The notes beneath the pieces are model-generated. The model was not told where the DNA came from, searched no databases, and saw nothing but the letters and a program-made list of their open reading frames with translations. Below are positions 36,638-44,706 of a DNA stretch of 64,000 bases, in pieces (the stretch's first letter is position 1; each line of letters opens with the position of its first letter). The position numbers and the translations under genes were made by a program. Source of the stretch: Streptomyces sp. NBC_00162 (GTDB taxonomy: Bacteria > Actinomycetota > Actinomycetes > Streptomycetales > Streptomycetaceae); assembly GCF_024611995.1 (NCBI RefSeq), contig NZ_CP102509.1, positions 7,936,001 to 8,000,000 of the forward strand, written 5' to 3'.

Positions 36638-38257
36638 CTACCGGTACTCCACGGTCAGAGTGGCCTGCGTGTCCCTGTTGACGAAGAGGTAGGCGGTAGC
36701 CGGCTGGTTCTGTTCGAACCGAAGGCGGACCTGGGTCCGTCCGGAACGGTTGATCGCGGCCAGGCCCGCGGCGGACAGGTTTCCGGAGGCTTTGCTGCCG
36801 GAGGCGAACGAGCCGATCTCGGCGGTGCCCGCGGCCGTCGTGGCGGCGGCCCAGTCAGCGCTCTCCACCGTGCAGCCGCCGAGACAGCCGGTGTGGACGT
36901 CGACCAGGAGCCGGTTGCCGGCCGGGCTGGCCCAGGGGTCGCCGGATCCGCTGCTCCTCGTCAGGGTCACCCAGGCTCGGGTGATCTCCTTCCCGGAGGG
37001 AACGGCGCCGGTGTCGAAGGACAGAACGGTCCGGTTGAACTTGCCGTCGGTGCCCCGTCCCAGGGCCAGGCCGGAGGTTTCCTCCAGGGTGCCGACGGCC
37101 GGTCCCGAGCCGTCACCCGCGGCCTTGATGTAGCCGTCCTCGGCGTCCACGCTGGGCAGTGTGACGGTTCCCGTGGGCGGCGGCGTCGAGCCGGTGCCGC
37201 CGAGGGCCTTGACCATGCCCATGATGGTCTCGATCTGCTTGCCGCCGTGCCGCGCGTAGGCGGGGTCGCCGAGGTAGCCCCACCAGTTCCAGCAGCCGTT
37301 GGGGTTGTCGAGAGTCGTGGTCGCAACGGCCTGCGGGTACAGGACGATCAGGTTGTTGGTGTCGGCGTATTCGTTGAGGTAAGCCCTGTCGATGAACCGG
37401 GTGCCGAAGCCCTGGTACGAGTAGCCCTGCTTGCAGCCGTGGAGAGTGACGACCACCTTGCAGGCCGCGCCGCCCGCACAGCTCGTGGGCACGTAGACGA
37501 AGCCGTTCTCGTCCATGGAAATCGGTTTGGCGGCGCCGCCGGGCGCGTACTTGTTCTGGTCGAACCGGATCAGGCTGCCACCGAGGTTGCTCGAGGGTGC
37601 GCTGACCGAGCCGAGGAGATGTCCCAGGAACTCGCGTTCGGCGTCGATGCCGCAGTTGTTGATCCACGGATTGGCGGTGACGGTGCACGCGTTCGGGCCG
37701 AGCGGGCTGATCCAGGCGTGGCCGGCGGCGGTGCTGTTGTTGTAGAGCACGTTGGCGCCGAAGTGCCGGTAGTAGTCGTTCAGCGCGGTGGAGACGGGGC
37801 GTTCGACGGTCGAGTCGCCGGAACCGCTGAAGACGTAGACGGGGTCGCCGCTCAAGCCGGCCGCGGGGTCGATGGCGCCCTGCGCCGACCAGTTCGTGGT
37901 GGTCTGCTTCAGGGTGGCGAGCTGGAGGTCCTGGTAGACCTCCATACAGGCGTTCAGGGCCTTGCCCAGGTCGTTCTGGGCACAGTACTGCGGACCGGAG
38001 GCGAAGGCGGCCGAGCCGTCGAACGTACCGGAATAGGCCACATGCAACTGGGTCGCCATGTACCCGCCGGAGGAGACGCCGGCGCTGTAGACGCCGTCGA
38101 CGTTGTACGTCTTGAGCTCGCCGGTGACGGGCGGAACGGCGGCCGCGGCGGCACTGGCAGCCCCGGCGTCAGCGGAGGCGGGGCCGCCGAGGAGCACGCC
38201 GATGCCGAGCAGCAGGGCTGCGGCGGCCCCACCGAGCCTTCCAGGAAATGGATGCAC
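36638..38257 (-). CDS. Secreted PHB-depolymerase-like esterase with C-terminal DNRLRE/CBM96-like domain
   Basis: A 539-residue secreted protein. Signal peptide (about 1-30, GIGVLLGGPASADA) is followed by an esterase domain (about 45-365). The lipase box is GVSSG, the Asp is likely in SGSGDST and the His in TAAGHAW. HGCKQGYSYQGFGTRF is the family's second conserved block. Residues about 385-539 (SVDAEDGYIKAAGDGSGPAV; NRTVLSFDTGAVPSGKEITRAWVTL) form a jelly-roll of the DNRLRE/CBM96 type. It probably cleaves poly(3-hydroxybutyrate) or another polyester. GTG at 38257 has GGAGGG in place and starts the signal peptide. Confidence 0.87.
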   Translation of the reverse strand: MHPFPGRLGGAAAALLLGIGVLLGGPASADAGAASAAAAAVPPVTGELKTYNVDGVYSAGVSSGGYMATQLHVAYSGTFDGSAAFASGPQYCAQNDLGKALNACMEVYQDLQLATLKQTTTNWSAQGAIDPAAGLSGDPVYVFSGSGDSTVERPVSTALNDYYRHFGANVLYNNSTAAGHAWISPLGPNACTVTANPWINNCGIDAEREFLGHLLGSVSAPSSNLGGSLIRFDQNKYAPGGAAKPISMDENGFVYVPTSCAGGAACKVVVTLHGCKQGYSYQGFGTRFIDRAYLNEYADTNNLIVLYPQAVATTTLDNPNGCWNWWGYLGDPAYARHGGKQIETIMGMVKALGGTGSTPPPTGTVTLPSVDAEDGYIKAAGDGSGPAVGTLEETSGLALGRGTDGKFNRTVLSFDTGAVPSGKEITRAWVTLTRSSGSGDPWASPAGNRLLVDVHTGCLGGCTVESADWAAATTAAGTAEIGSFASGSKASGNLSAAGLAAINRSGRTQVRLRFEQNQPATAYLFVNRDTQATLTVEYR

Positions 38258-38363
38258 AAACCCTCCACGGGTGTGAAACGGCTTACGGGTTCGGATGGCT
38301 GCGACGATAACCTCCGGCCACATCCCGTACGCACGGTGACGCCTGCCACAACAGGGCTCCCGC

Positions 38364-38678
38364 CTATGGCGGTTGACACCCTGGACGCGGCCCGTCCGGC
38401 GGGGCCCCGTCGCCCGGCTCCGCTCCGGGTGGCCTTGAAGTGCCCTGCGGAGGACTGGTGGTTCGCGCCATGGCCCGGCGGGACCGGTGCTCGCGGCGGT
38501 CCATCCACCAGACGAGCCGGTCGGGGGAGTCCTGCGGGAACACTGCCTGTACGGCGGTTGCGGCCAAGGCGAGCAGCAGACAGACGGTGACGCCCCACCA
38601 GGGGGCGCCCGCGAGCACGGTCGCCAGACCGCTGACGGCAGTGACCGACGCGGGTACCAGATTGGGGGTAACGGCCAT
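38364..38678 (-). CDS. Small membrane protein
   Basis: A 104-residue protein with two short hydrophobic segments (VTAVSGLATVLAGAPWW and GVTVCLLLALAATAVQAVF), then a basic linker (DRREHRSRRAMARTT) and a Pro/Gly-rich tail. Similar proteins accompany phage-holin-like or signalling loci in Streptomyces, but I do not recognise a named family. Coding character rests on codon bias and hydrophobic pattern. Confidence 0.6.
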   Translation of the reverse strand: MAVTPNLVPASVTAVSGLATVLAGAPWWGVTVCLLLALAATAVQAVFPQDSPDRLVWWMDRREHRSRRAMARTTSPPQGTSRPPGAEPGDGAPPDGPRPGCQPP

Positions 38679-38840
38679 GTCCGCCCTCGCTTGCGTCGAC
38701 TGAGCCTTCGGGTCGTGCTCCCAGCCTTGACACGGCGTGAACCATGCGGGAGGGGGAAGAAATTGTTTCCACCGGGGTGGTAACGGCCGGCGTGGCGTGC
38801 GGCCGGGTTGTCACACCGTCAACGCAGATGGGGGGCGGGG

Positions 38841-39950
38841 ATGGGCACGACCCAGGGGCAGCGGGACCCCACCGAGGAGTACGCGGCCGGGCTGCGCGCG
38901 GCCGTGGCCGGATTCCTCCGCGCGGGCGGGACCCAGCGGGAGATCGCCCGGGCCCTCGCCGTCGCCCCGGCCACACTGTCGCGTTACCTCAGCGGGGAAC
39001 GCCTCGCCTCCCGCGCCGTTCTCGACACCCTGGTCGACTTCCTCCGCACGCAGGGCCGGACCGTGGACGAGGCGACGACCGCCCGGCTGCGGGACCTGTG
39101 CCGCCGCGCACACCGCTCCAGCGGTTCCCCGGCGGTCCGGCTCGCCGAGGTCAAGGGGGAGATGGCGATGCTGCGCAGGGAGCACGCCCGGGCCCTGGAA
39201 ACCTCCGCGGACCGGATCGCCGTACTGGAGGAGCGGGCCGGCCACCTCTCCGGGGAGCTGGCCGAGGTCCTGTCCCGTGCGCGGACCGCCGAGGAGGCCG
39301 TGGAACTGCACCAGGCACACGTACTCGAACAGGACGACCAACTGCGCAACAGCCAGGAGTACACCCGCCGGATCGAGGCGGAGCTGGCGCGGGAGCGCGA
39401 GGGCAACGGCCGGCTCCAGGAGGAGGTCGAGGTACTGCGCGAGCAGAACCGTCTGCTGGTCGACCTCGCGGGCGTTCCCGGGCCGTCACTGCAGGCCGGC
39501 CCGCCCGGCGTCGACGACGGCGCCGCCGGGAACGCGCCCGGTGCGGAGATGCCGAGTGACCTCGTACTGGTCCTGCGACTGCTTCGCGGCCGGGGCGTCG
39601 ACGGACTGCGTACCGAGGCCGGACCGCTCCGCGACGGGATCGCCATTGCGGCGTACATGGTGCAGATCTGCCTGGTGGGGGCCGTGTTCTCGGCCTGCCT
39701 GCGGTCTGCGGACCGGCCGGCGGAGTGGATCCTGCTCCTCTTCGCCGTCTCCGGATTCGTCTACGCCCTCGCCTGCGGAGCCCGGGCGTACCGCCGGACG
39801 ACGCCTTACACCCGGGCGGGCGTCACCTGGCCCGCCACCCTGGTCGGCCTGGCCACCTGTGCGGCCGTTCCCGCCGGGGTGGCCGTGCCCGCCCTGCTCG
39901 ACGTGGACGTTCCCGGCCGCTGGATCGCCCAGGCCGTCGGGCTGCTGTGA
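38841..39950 (+). CDS. HTH - coiled-coil - membrane protein
   Basis: A 369-residue protein with three parts. An N-terminal helix-turn-helix (about 12-65; REIARALAVAPATLSRYLSGERLASR) resembles Xre-type domains of actinobacterial signalling proteins. A long coiled coil follows (about 95-205; LAEVKGEMAMLRREHARALETSADRI, EEVEVLREQNRLL). Three or four TM helices lie at the C terminus (about 265-369). DNA or partner binding at one end and membrane anchoring at the other is unusual. ATG at 38841 begins the folded region. Confidence 0.75.
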   Translation: MGTTQGQRDPTEEYAAGLRAAVAGFLRAGGTQREIARALAVAPATLSRYLSGERLASRAVLDTLVDFLRTQGRTVDEATTARLRDLCRRAHRSSGSPAVRLAEVKGEMAMLRREHARALETSADRIAVLEERAGHLSGELAEVLSRARTAEEAVELHQAHVLEQDDQLRNSQEYTRRIEAELAREREGNGRLQEEVEVLREQNRLLVDLAGVPGPSLQAGPPGVDDGAAGNAPGAEMPSDLVLVLRLLRGRGVDGLRTEAGPLRDGIAIAAYMVQICLVGAVFSACLRSADRPAEWILLLFAVSGFVYALACGARAYRRTTPYTRAGVTWPATLVGLATCAAVPAGVAVPALLDVDVPGRWIAQAVGLL

Positions 39951-39967
39951 ACGCGAGGCTTCCGCCG

Positions 39968-41332
39968 CTACCGGGTCACCCGTACGGTCACCGTCTTCGG
40001 CCGCTGGTACTCGTGCAGCGCCAGGACGCTCAGATCGGTGCCGTGACCGGACGTCCCCCGGCCCCCGTGCGGGAGTTCGGCCGTCTGCACGAGATGGCAG
40101 TTGAGCCACGCCTCGCCCGCGTTCAGCCGGGCGACCAGGTCGAGGCCGGTCCCCAGGTCGGTGGTCCACACGCTCGCCGCCAGCGCCTGCGGGACGCTGT
40201 TCGCCAGGGCCAGGGCAGCCTCCGGGCTCTCCGCCTGCTGGACGGTGAGGAGGGGCCCGAACACCTCCTCGGTGACCGCCGGGTCGTCGTACGGGAGATC
40301 GGCCAGCAGACGGGCCGGGCGCCAGTGCCCCCGCACCCCGCCGGCGTCCTGGGCGATGTCGGCCGCGAAGTTCCGCTTGGCCGCGGAGGAGGCGACCAGA
40401 CGGTCGTAACGCGCCGCCTGGTCCGCGTTGTTCAGCGGCCCGAAGTCGCGCCCGGCGAGCCGGGAGTTCAGCGCCGCCGCCAGCCCGGCGACGGTGTCCT
40501 CGTAGTTCTCCGCGAGGGTGATCACCCGGGCCGGGGCCGCACAGCTCTGGCCCGCGTTGTACGTGGCGGCCTCCGCGAGCGAGGCGCAGGTGTCGGCGGG
40601 GGCGTCCGGGAGGACGATCGCCGGTGCGTTGCCGCCCAGTTCCAGGCTGACGCGGCGGGTCCCGGCCCGCGCGGCCACGTCGGCTCCGGCCCGGCCGCTG
40701 CCGGTGAACGCGACCATGTCCACCGCCGACTCCACGAGCAGGCGGCCGGTGCGCCGGTCGCCCGGGAGGGACTGGAGCACGCCCGTGCCCAGCGCCAGCG
40801 CCGCGTGCTCCGCGAGCAGCTCCAGGCTGTCGGGGGTCGTCTCGGCGGGCTTCGCCACCACCGTGTTGCCCGCCGCGAGGGCCGGCGCTCAGCGCCAGGC
40901 GGCCATCAGCAGCGGGTAGTTCCACGGCACGATCACCCCGACCACGCCGATCGGCTCCCAGCGGACCCAGCTCTCGTGGCCCGCCACCAGATGGCCCGAG
41001 GCCGGGGCGGTCCGGGCGCGTGCGGCCGTCGCGTAGAACCGGAACAGGTCCGCCACCTGCTCGACCTCGCCCGCCGTCTCCGTCCCGGGCTTGCCGGTCC
41101 CGGCCTGCTCGCGGGCCGCGTACTGCTCCGCGTGCTCCTCGATCAGCGCCGCGAGGCGGTCCAGTCGGCGGCCCCGATCCTTCGGGGTCAGGGCGCTCCA
41201 GCCGGGGAGGGCGGCGCGGGCCCCAGCCACTGCGGCCGCCACCTCCCGCTCCCGGGAGAGGGTGGCCGTACCGCGCGCCCGCCCGGTGCGGGGGTCGGTC
41301 AACTCGGTCAGTCCGGTGGGTGCGGCGGTCAT
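39968..41332 (-). pseudogene. Aldehyde dehydrogenase interrupted by one in-frame TGA
   Basis: The frame reads as a 454-codon ALDH from ATG at 41332. It is complete except for TGA at 40889-40891, where the conserved W-R-W-A-P-A-L-A-A-G-N-T-V-V-A-K-P segment should have its second Trp (TGG to TGA). The catalytic Glu in LELGGNAP and Cys in NAGQSCAAP are intact, as are WNYPLLMA and the C-terminal motifs. A single substitution thus breaks the gene, either recently in evolution or as a sequence error. The 3' part could restart at an internal codon but would lack the N-terminal cofactor fold. It follows the Asn-synthetase-like gene by 40 bp on the same strand. Confidence 0.85.
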
Positions 41333-41372
41333 GGGCGCCTTTCGCGGATCGGGGTTGGGGTTAGACCGGAAC

Positions 41373-43154
41373 TCATACGTCGTACGACCTCAGCCACAGC
41401 TCCAGCGTCAGCACCAGCCAGAGCTTGCCGCCCTGGCGGGGCAGCAGCATGCCCTCGCCCTTCAGCCAGGTGCGGATGGTCTCCTGGCGGAACAGGCCCC
41501 GTTGCCGGGAACGGCGGCCGAGGAGGAGTTCGTGGCCGAGTTCCCGCAGCGGACCGGTCAGCCACTGCTGGACCGGCACGCGCATCCCGCTCTTCGGGCG
41601 GTCGACCACGGTGCCCGGCAACAGGTCCCGAACGGCCTCCTTGAGGATCCACTTCTCGGTCGTGCCACGGAGTTTGTAATCCGGCGGGGTGGCGAAGGCG
41701 TGGTCGATGACCGACCGGTCGAAGAGCGGGGAGCGGCCCTCCACGCTCTGGGAGGAGGTCAGGCGTTCCACCTTCGTCAGGATGTGGTGCGCCCCCTTGG
41801 TCCGCAGGTTGCAGTGGAGCAGGCGGTTGAGGAGGTGCTCCATGGCGTACGGACCGCCCGGATCCGGGAGCAGGTACGGCTCCACGTGCCGCTGCGGGCG
41901 CGGGGCGTCCCGTAGTGCGTCGAGTGCGGGCGCCGTCAGCAGGACCGGGAGGTCCGTCCAGCATTTGCGGTACGAGCGCAGGTACGCGGTCGCCCGGTCC
42001 TCGTCCCAGGGCGCGCCCGGGGTCCGGTGCATCTCCTGCACCAGCATGGGGAGGTTCTTGGGCCCGCCGAAGACGGGGTCGCCGCCCTCGCCGTTGAGGA
42101 CCACGGAGGCGCCGTCCGCGGCCACGGCCTCGGCCAGCATCAGGTTCGGCACCGTCAGCGGGTCGCCCACCGGGCTGTCCAGCAGCGCCGCGGCCTCGGC
42201 CAGCCGCGCCGCCACCGCCGCCCCCGAGACGTTCAGGATCCGGTGCCGGGTGTGGCAGTGGGAGGCCACCAGGCCGGAGTAGCCCAGTTCGTTCGGCAGG
42301 TCGTCGCCGAAGCTGATCGAGTACGTGTGGACCGGGTGGGAGTGGAGCTTCGCCGCCAGGGCCGTGACGAGGGAGCTGTCGATGCCGCCGGAGAGGAGCA
42401 CCGCGGCGGGCTCCGCCACGGGCAGCCGGTTCGCCGTGGCCTGCTCCAACAGGGCGCGCAGACCCAGGACATGGCCGGTCGGGTCGGCGGGACGGGGGTC
42501 CTCGATGTGCTCCCGGGGCTCCCAGTGGACCGTCTCGGTGACCCGGCCGTCGCGGGCCAGCCGCAGCACCCGGCCGGGCAGCACCTCGCGGACCCCGGTG
42601 AGTAGGGTTTCCTCTCCCGGCAGGTACGCGAAGGTGAGGAAGGAGCGGACTGCCGACAGGTTCATGGACGTGCCGAGGGCCGGCCAGCGGCGCAGTGCCC
42701 GCAGCGAGGTCGAGGCGGCCCAGGCTGCGCCGGCCCGCGCGTAGTAGAGGGTGCGGGCGCCGACGTGGTCGCGGATCAGGACCAGGTCGGGCCCGTCGAG
42801 CACGGCCAGTACGAACATCCCTTCGGCGAGAGCCACTCCGGCCTCGCCGAGCAACGCCCAGCAGTGGAGGAGGAGTTCGCCGTCCGGGCAATCGACGGGC
42901 GGCGGCGGAGCGGCGGCCCGGGCCGCGAGGGCGGCGAGCAGCACCGGGCGGTTGTGGAGGGTGACCTCGCCGACCGCGGTGCGTCCGTGCACCGTGAACG
43001 GGCCGGTGGCACGGCCGGGTTCGCCGGTGATGAGGCTCAGCCCGGCGCCCGGTACGTCCACGGGAACGTGGCCCGGTCCGGCGGCGCCCATCACCTCGAG
43101 ATGGGCGCGGGCCTGCCCGGTGGTGTCGGCCAGGCAGGCGCAGAAACGTGCCAC
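41373..43154 (-). CDS. Asparagine-synthetase-like ATP-dependent amide ligase without glutaminase Cys
   Basis: A 593-residue AsnB homologue. The N-terminal Ntn domain is recognisable (EGMFVLAVLDGPDLVLIRDHVGARTLYY) but the start reads M-A-R-F-C rather than M-C, so there is no N-terminal Cys and glutamine hydrolysis is unlikely. The synthetase domain is intact: SGGIDS at 255-260 (PP-loop), NGEGGDPVFGG, and TEKWILKEAVRDLLP near the C terminus. Such proteins activate a carboxylate with ATP and form an amide or lactam, as in beta-lactam synthetase and lasso cyclases. GTG start with AAGGAG. Last intact gene of the cluster. Confidence 0.85.
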   Translation of the reverse strand: MARFCACLADTTGQARAHLEVMGAAGPGHVPVDVPGAGLSLITGEPGRATGPFTVHGRTAVGEVTLHNRPVLLAALAARAAAPPPPVDCPDGELLLHCWALLGEAGVALAEGMFVLAVLDGPDLVLIRDHVGARTLYYARAGAAWAASTSLRALRRWPALGTSMNLSAVRSFLTFAYLPGEETLLTGVREVLPGRVLRLARDGRVTETVHWEPREHIEDPRPADPTGHVLGLRALLEQATANRLPVAEPAAVLLSGGIDSSLVTALAAKLHSHPVHTYSISFGDDLPNELGYSGLVASHCHTRHRILNVSGAAVAARLAEAAALLDSPVGDPLTVPNLMLAEAVAADGASVVLNGEGGDPVFGGPKNLPMLVQEMHRTPGAPWDEDRATAYLRSYRKCWTDLPVLLTAPALDALRDAPRPQRHVEPYLLPDPGGPYAMEHLLNRLLHCNLRTKGAHHILTKVERLTSSQSVEGRSPLFDRSVIDHAFATPPDYKLRGTTEKWILKEAVRDLLPGTVVDRPKSGMRVPVQQWLTGPLRELGHELLLGRRSRQRGLFRQETIRTWLKGEGMLLPRQGGKLWLVLTLELWLRSYDV

Positions 43155-43235
43155 GGTTGGCTCCTTCCCTTCGTGCTCGCGTACTGCTGCGTGCTGCGTG
43201 CTTCGCGCTCCGTGCGACGCGCTCTGCGCTCTGGC

Positions 43236-43784
43236 TCAGCCGAAGTCGTCGTCGCTCCAGGCGTCCTCGTCGCCGTCCCAGCCCGCTTCCCAGCTGTCGT
43301 CGCCGGAATCCCCGTCACCCCCGGAGTCCCCGCCTCCGCCGTCGCCGCCCGAGGCCGACGACGCCTGGCTCTGCTCCTGTTGGCGGCGCAGGGCCTCTTC
43401 CTCCTCCGCGGTCATGCTCAGCGGCGGGAGATGGGCGGCCGTGATGGCGAGGGTCGCCACCCCCAGACCTGCGAGCAGCACCCCCATCCGGCCGCCGAAG
43501 GAACTCCGGTTGACGGTGACCCGCTCTCCGCGCGACCACACGGTACGGCCGTAGCCGATGTCCCGGGCGTAGGTGGCGGTGCCGTCGGAGAGGGTGCGTT
43601 TGATGACGCGGTTGCCGAGCAGCTCGTCGGTCCCCGAGGCACCCCGGTTGTCGTGCCAGCGCACCAGGTGGGGTCGGCCGGGGGTGCGGCTGCGCCACTC
43701 CTGGAGGCCGCCCTCGTATCTGCGGTGGACCGTGCCGTCGGCGAGGAGTTCGTCCGCGTAGCCGATCTCTTGGGGCCGGATCAT
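43236..43784 (-). CDS. Single-TM protein with acidic Gly/Asp/Ser/Trp tail
   Basis: A 182-residue protein. The N-terminal 90 residues are beta-rich with repeated D-G-T units (LLADGTVHRRY, LSDGTATYARDIG), then one TM helix (about 97-117). A short charged helix follows (TAEEEEALRRQQEQ), then a tail of about 45 residues dominated by Gly, Asp, Ser and Trp that ends ...WSDDDFG. It has no close family I know. It lies between the TOPRIM-like genes and the Asn-synthetase-like gene. Its Asp-rich tail could be a substrate of that ligase, which is speculation. Confidence 0.75.
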   Translation of the reverse strand: MIRPQEIGYADELLADGTVHRRYEGGLQEWRSRTPGRPHLVRWHDNRGASGTDELLGNRVIKRTLSDGTATYARDIGYGRTVWSRGERVTVNRSSFGGRMGVLLAGLGVATLAITAAHLPPLSMTAEEEEALRRQQEQSQASSASGGDGGGGDSGGDGDSGDDSWEAGWDGDEDAWSDDDFG

Positions 43785-43827
43785 CGTGTGCGTACCTCGG
43801 GTGTGTGGAAGGGGTCGCGGGGGCCGT

Positions 43828-44706
43828 TCACGCGGTGGGCCAGGTCATGAAGCCGGCGGTGCGCAGACCGTTCAGCTCGCCCCACATGGAGTCGCGGGGC
43901 GGCCGCGGACCCCGGGTCAGGCGCAGCACCGTCCGTACGAGCCTGGCCGGCGGTACGGCGGCCACCTGGGCGAACCGGCCCCGCGCCAGCCACGCGGCCT
44001 CGCGCGGCCGCAGGGCGGCCGGCCAGTCGGCGCCTGCCGCCGGGCCGGGAGCCGGGCCGCGTCCCGACGGCAGCCGCAGGGCGGCGGCGTGTCGCGGTAC
44101 GAGGCCCAGGGAGCCGACCCGTACCCCGGGGACGGGGCCGAGCGCGGCTCGTACGCGGGCCGGGAGCTTCACGCCCTCGGGGCTCGCGTCGTGCAGGACG
44201 TGCACCGTGGCGCCGTCCGCCCGTTGCAGGGCCGCGAGGAGGAGCGGGGCCAAAGGCAGCGCGTCGGGTGCCGCGAGGACGGGGCAGGCCGCTTCCAGGT
44301 GCACGTGGTTGGCGAGCAGCATCGCGGCGATCGAGCGGTCCTGGCAGAGGAGCAGGCGGGGGAGGCCGTAGTCGTACAGGTCCGGTTCGGACGGCCGGGA
44401 CCGCGCAAGGTCCGCCGGGGTCGCCGGGGGCGGAGCGGACGGCAGGAGGCCCGGTACGGTCTCCCGGCCCCGTGCGTCCAGGGCGCGGGTGAACGAGGGC
44501 AGGCGCAGCGCCGGTGGGGGGGTGCCGGGGACGCGGCGCAGGAGCGGCGCGGCCGGGCTGAGGACACGGCAGGTCTCGTAGTAGAGCTGACGCTCCGTGA
44601 ACCGGAGTCCGCCGGGGTCGGCCGCGCGGACGGCGGCGGCGCCGATCGCCAGGTTGAGCAGCCGGGTCGTACGCGTGCTCGTGCCCGTACTCGTGCTCTT
44701 GCTCAT
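43828..44706 (-). CDS. TOPRIM-like protein C of the F(M/L)TWP paralogue set (soluble)
   Basis: A 292-residue protein with no membrane segment and no zinc ribbon. RFTERQLYYETCR (about 35-47) resembles the winged-helix block of Spo11/topoisomerase VI A-type and related TOPRIM proteins, where a Tyr pair is conserved. A TOPRIM-like core follows: LLLCQDRSIAAMLL (about 118-131) and VHVLHDASPEG (about 168-178). Then come LRPREAAWLARGRF and the shared C-terminal AGFMTWP at 284-290. The ATG at 44706 overlaps the stop of the preceding paralogue by 4 bp (ATGA). The acidic residues of the core are only partly conserved, so catalysis is uncertain. Confidence 0.75.
   Translation of the reverse strand: MSKSTSTGTSTRTTRLLNLAIGAAAVRAADPGGLRFTERQLYYETCRVLSPAAPLLRRVPGTPPPALRLPSFTRALDARGRETVPGLLPSAPPPATPADLARSRPSEPDLYDYGLPRLLLCQDRSIAAMLLANHVHLEAACPVLAAPDALPLAPLLLAALQRADGATVHVLHDASPEGVKLPARVRAALGPVPGVRVGSLGLVPRHAAALRLPSGRGPAPGPAAGADWPAALRPREAAWLARGRFAQVAAVPPARLVRTVLRLTRGPRPPRDSMWGELNGLRTAGFMTWPTA

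Noticed and set aside
38679..38840. TTGACA-like -35 box before the HTH-coiled-coil gene
   Set aside because: No acceptable -10 element follows at 16-18 bases, so the match is likely chance.
40889..40891. TGA as selenocysteine or programmed readthrough codon
   Set aside because: The site is a Trp position in the ALDH family, not the active Cys, and I see no stem-loop directly after it that resembles a SECIS element.
41373..43784. Lasso-peptide cluster (AsnB-like cyclase)
   Set aside because: No precursor peptide, no PqqD-like B1 or transglutaminase-like B2 protein is next to it; the neighbours are the TOPRIM-like set instead.
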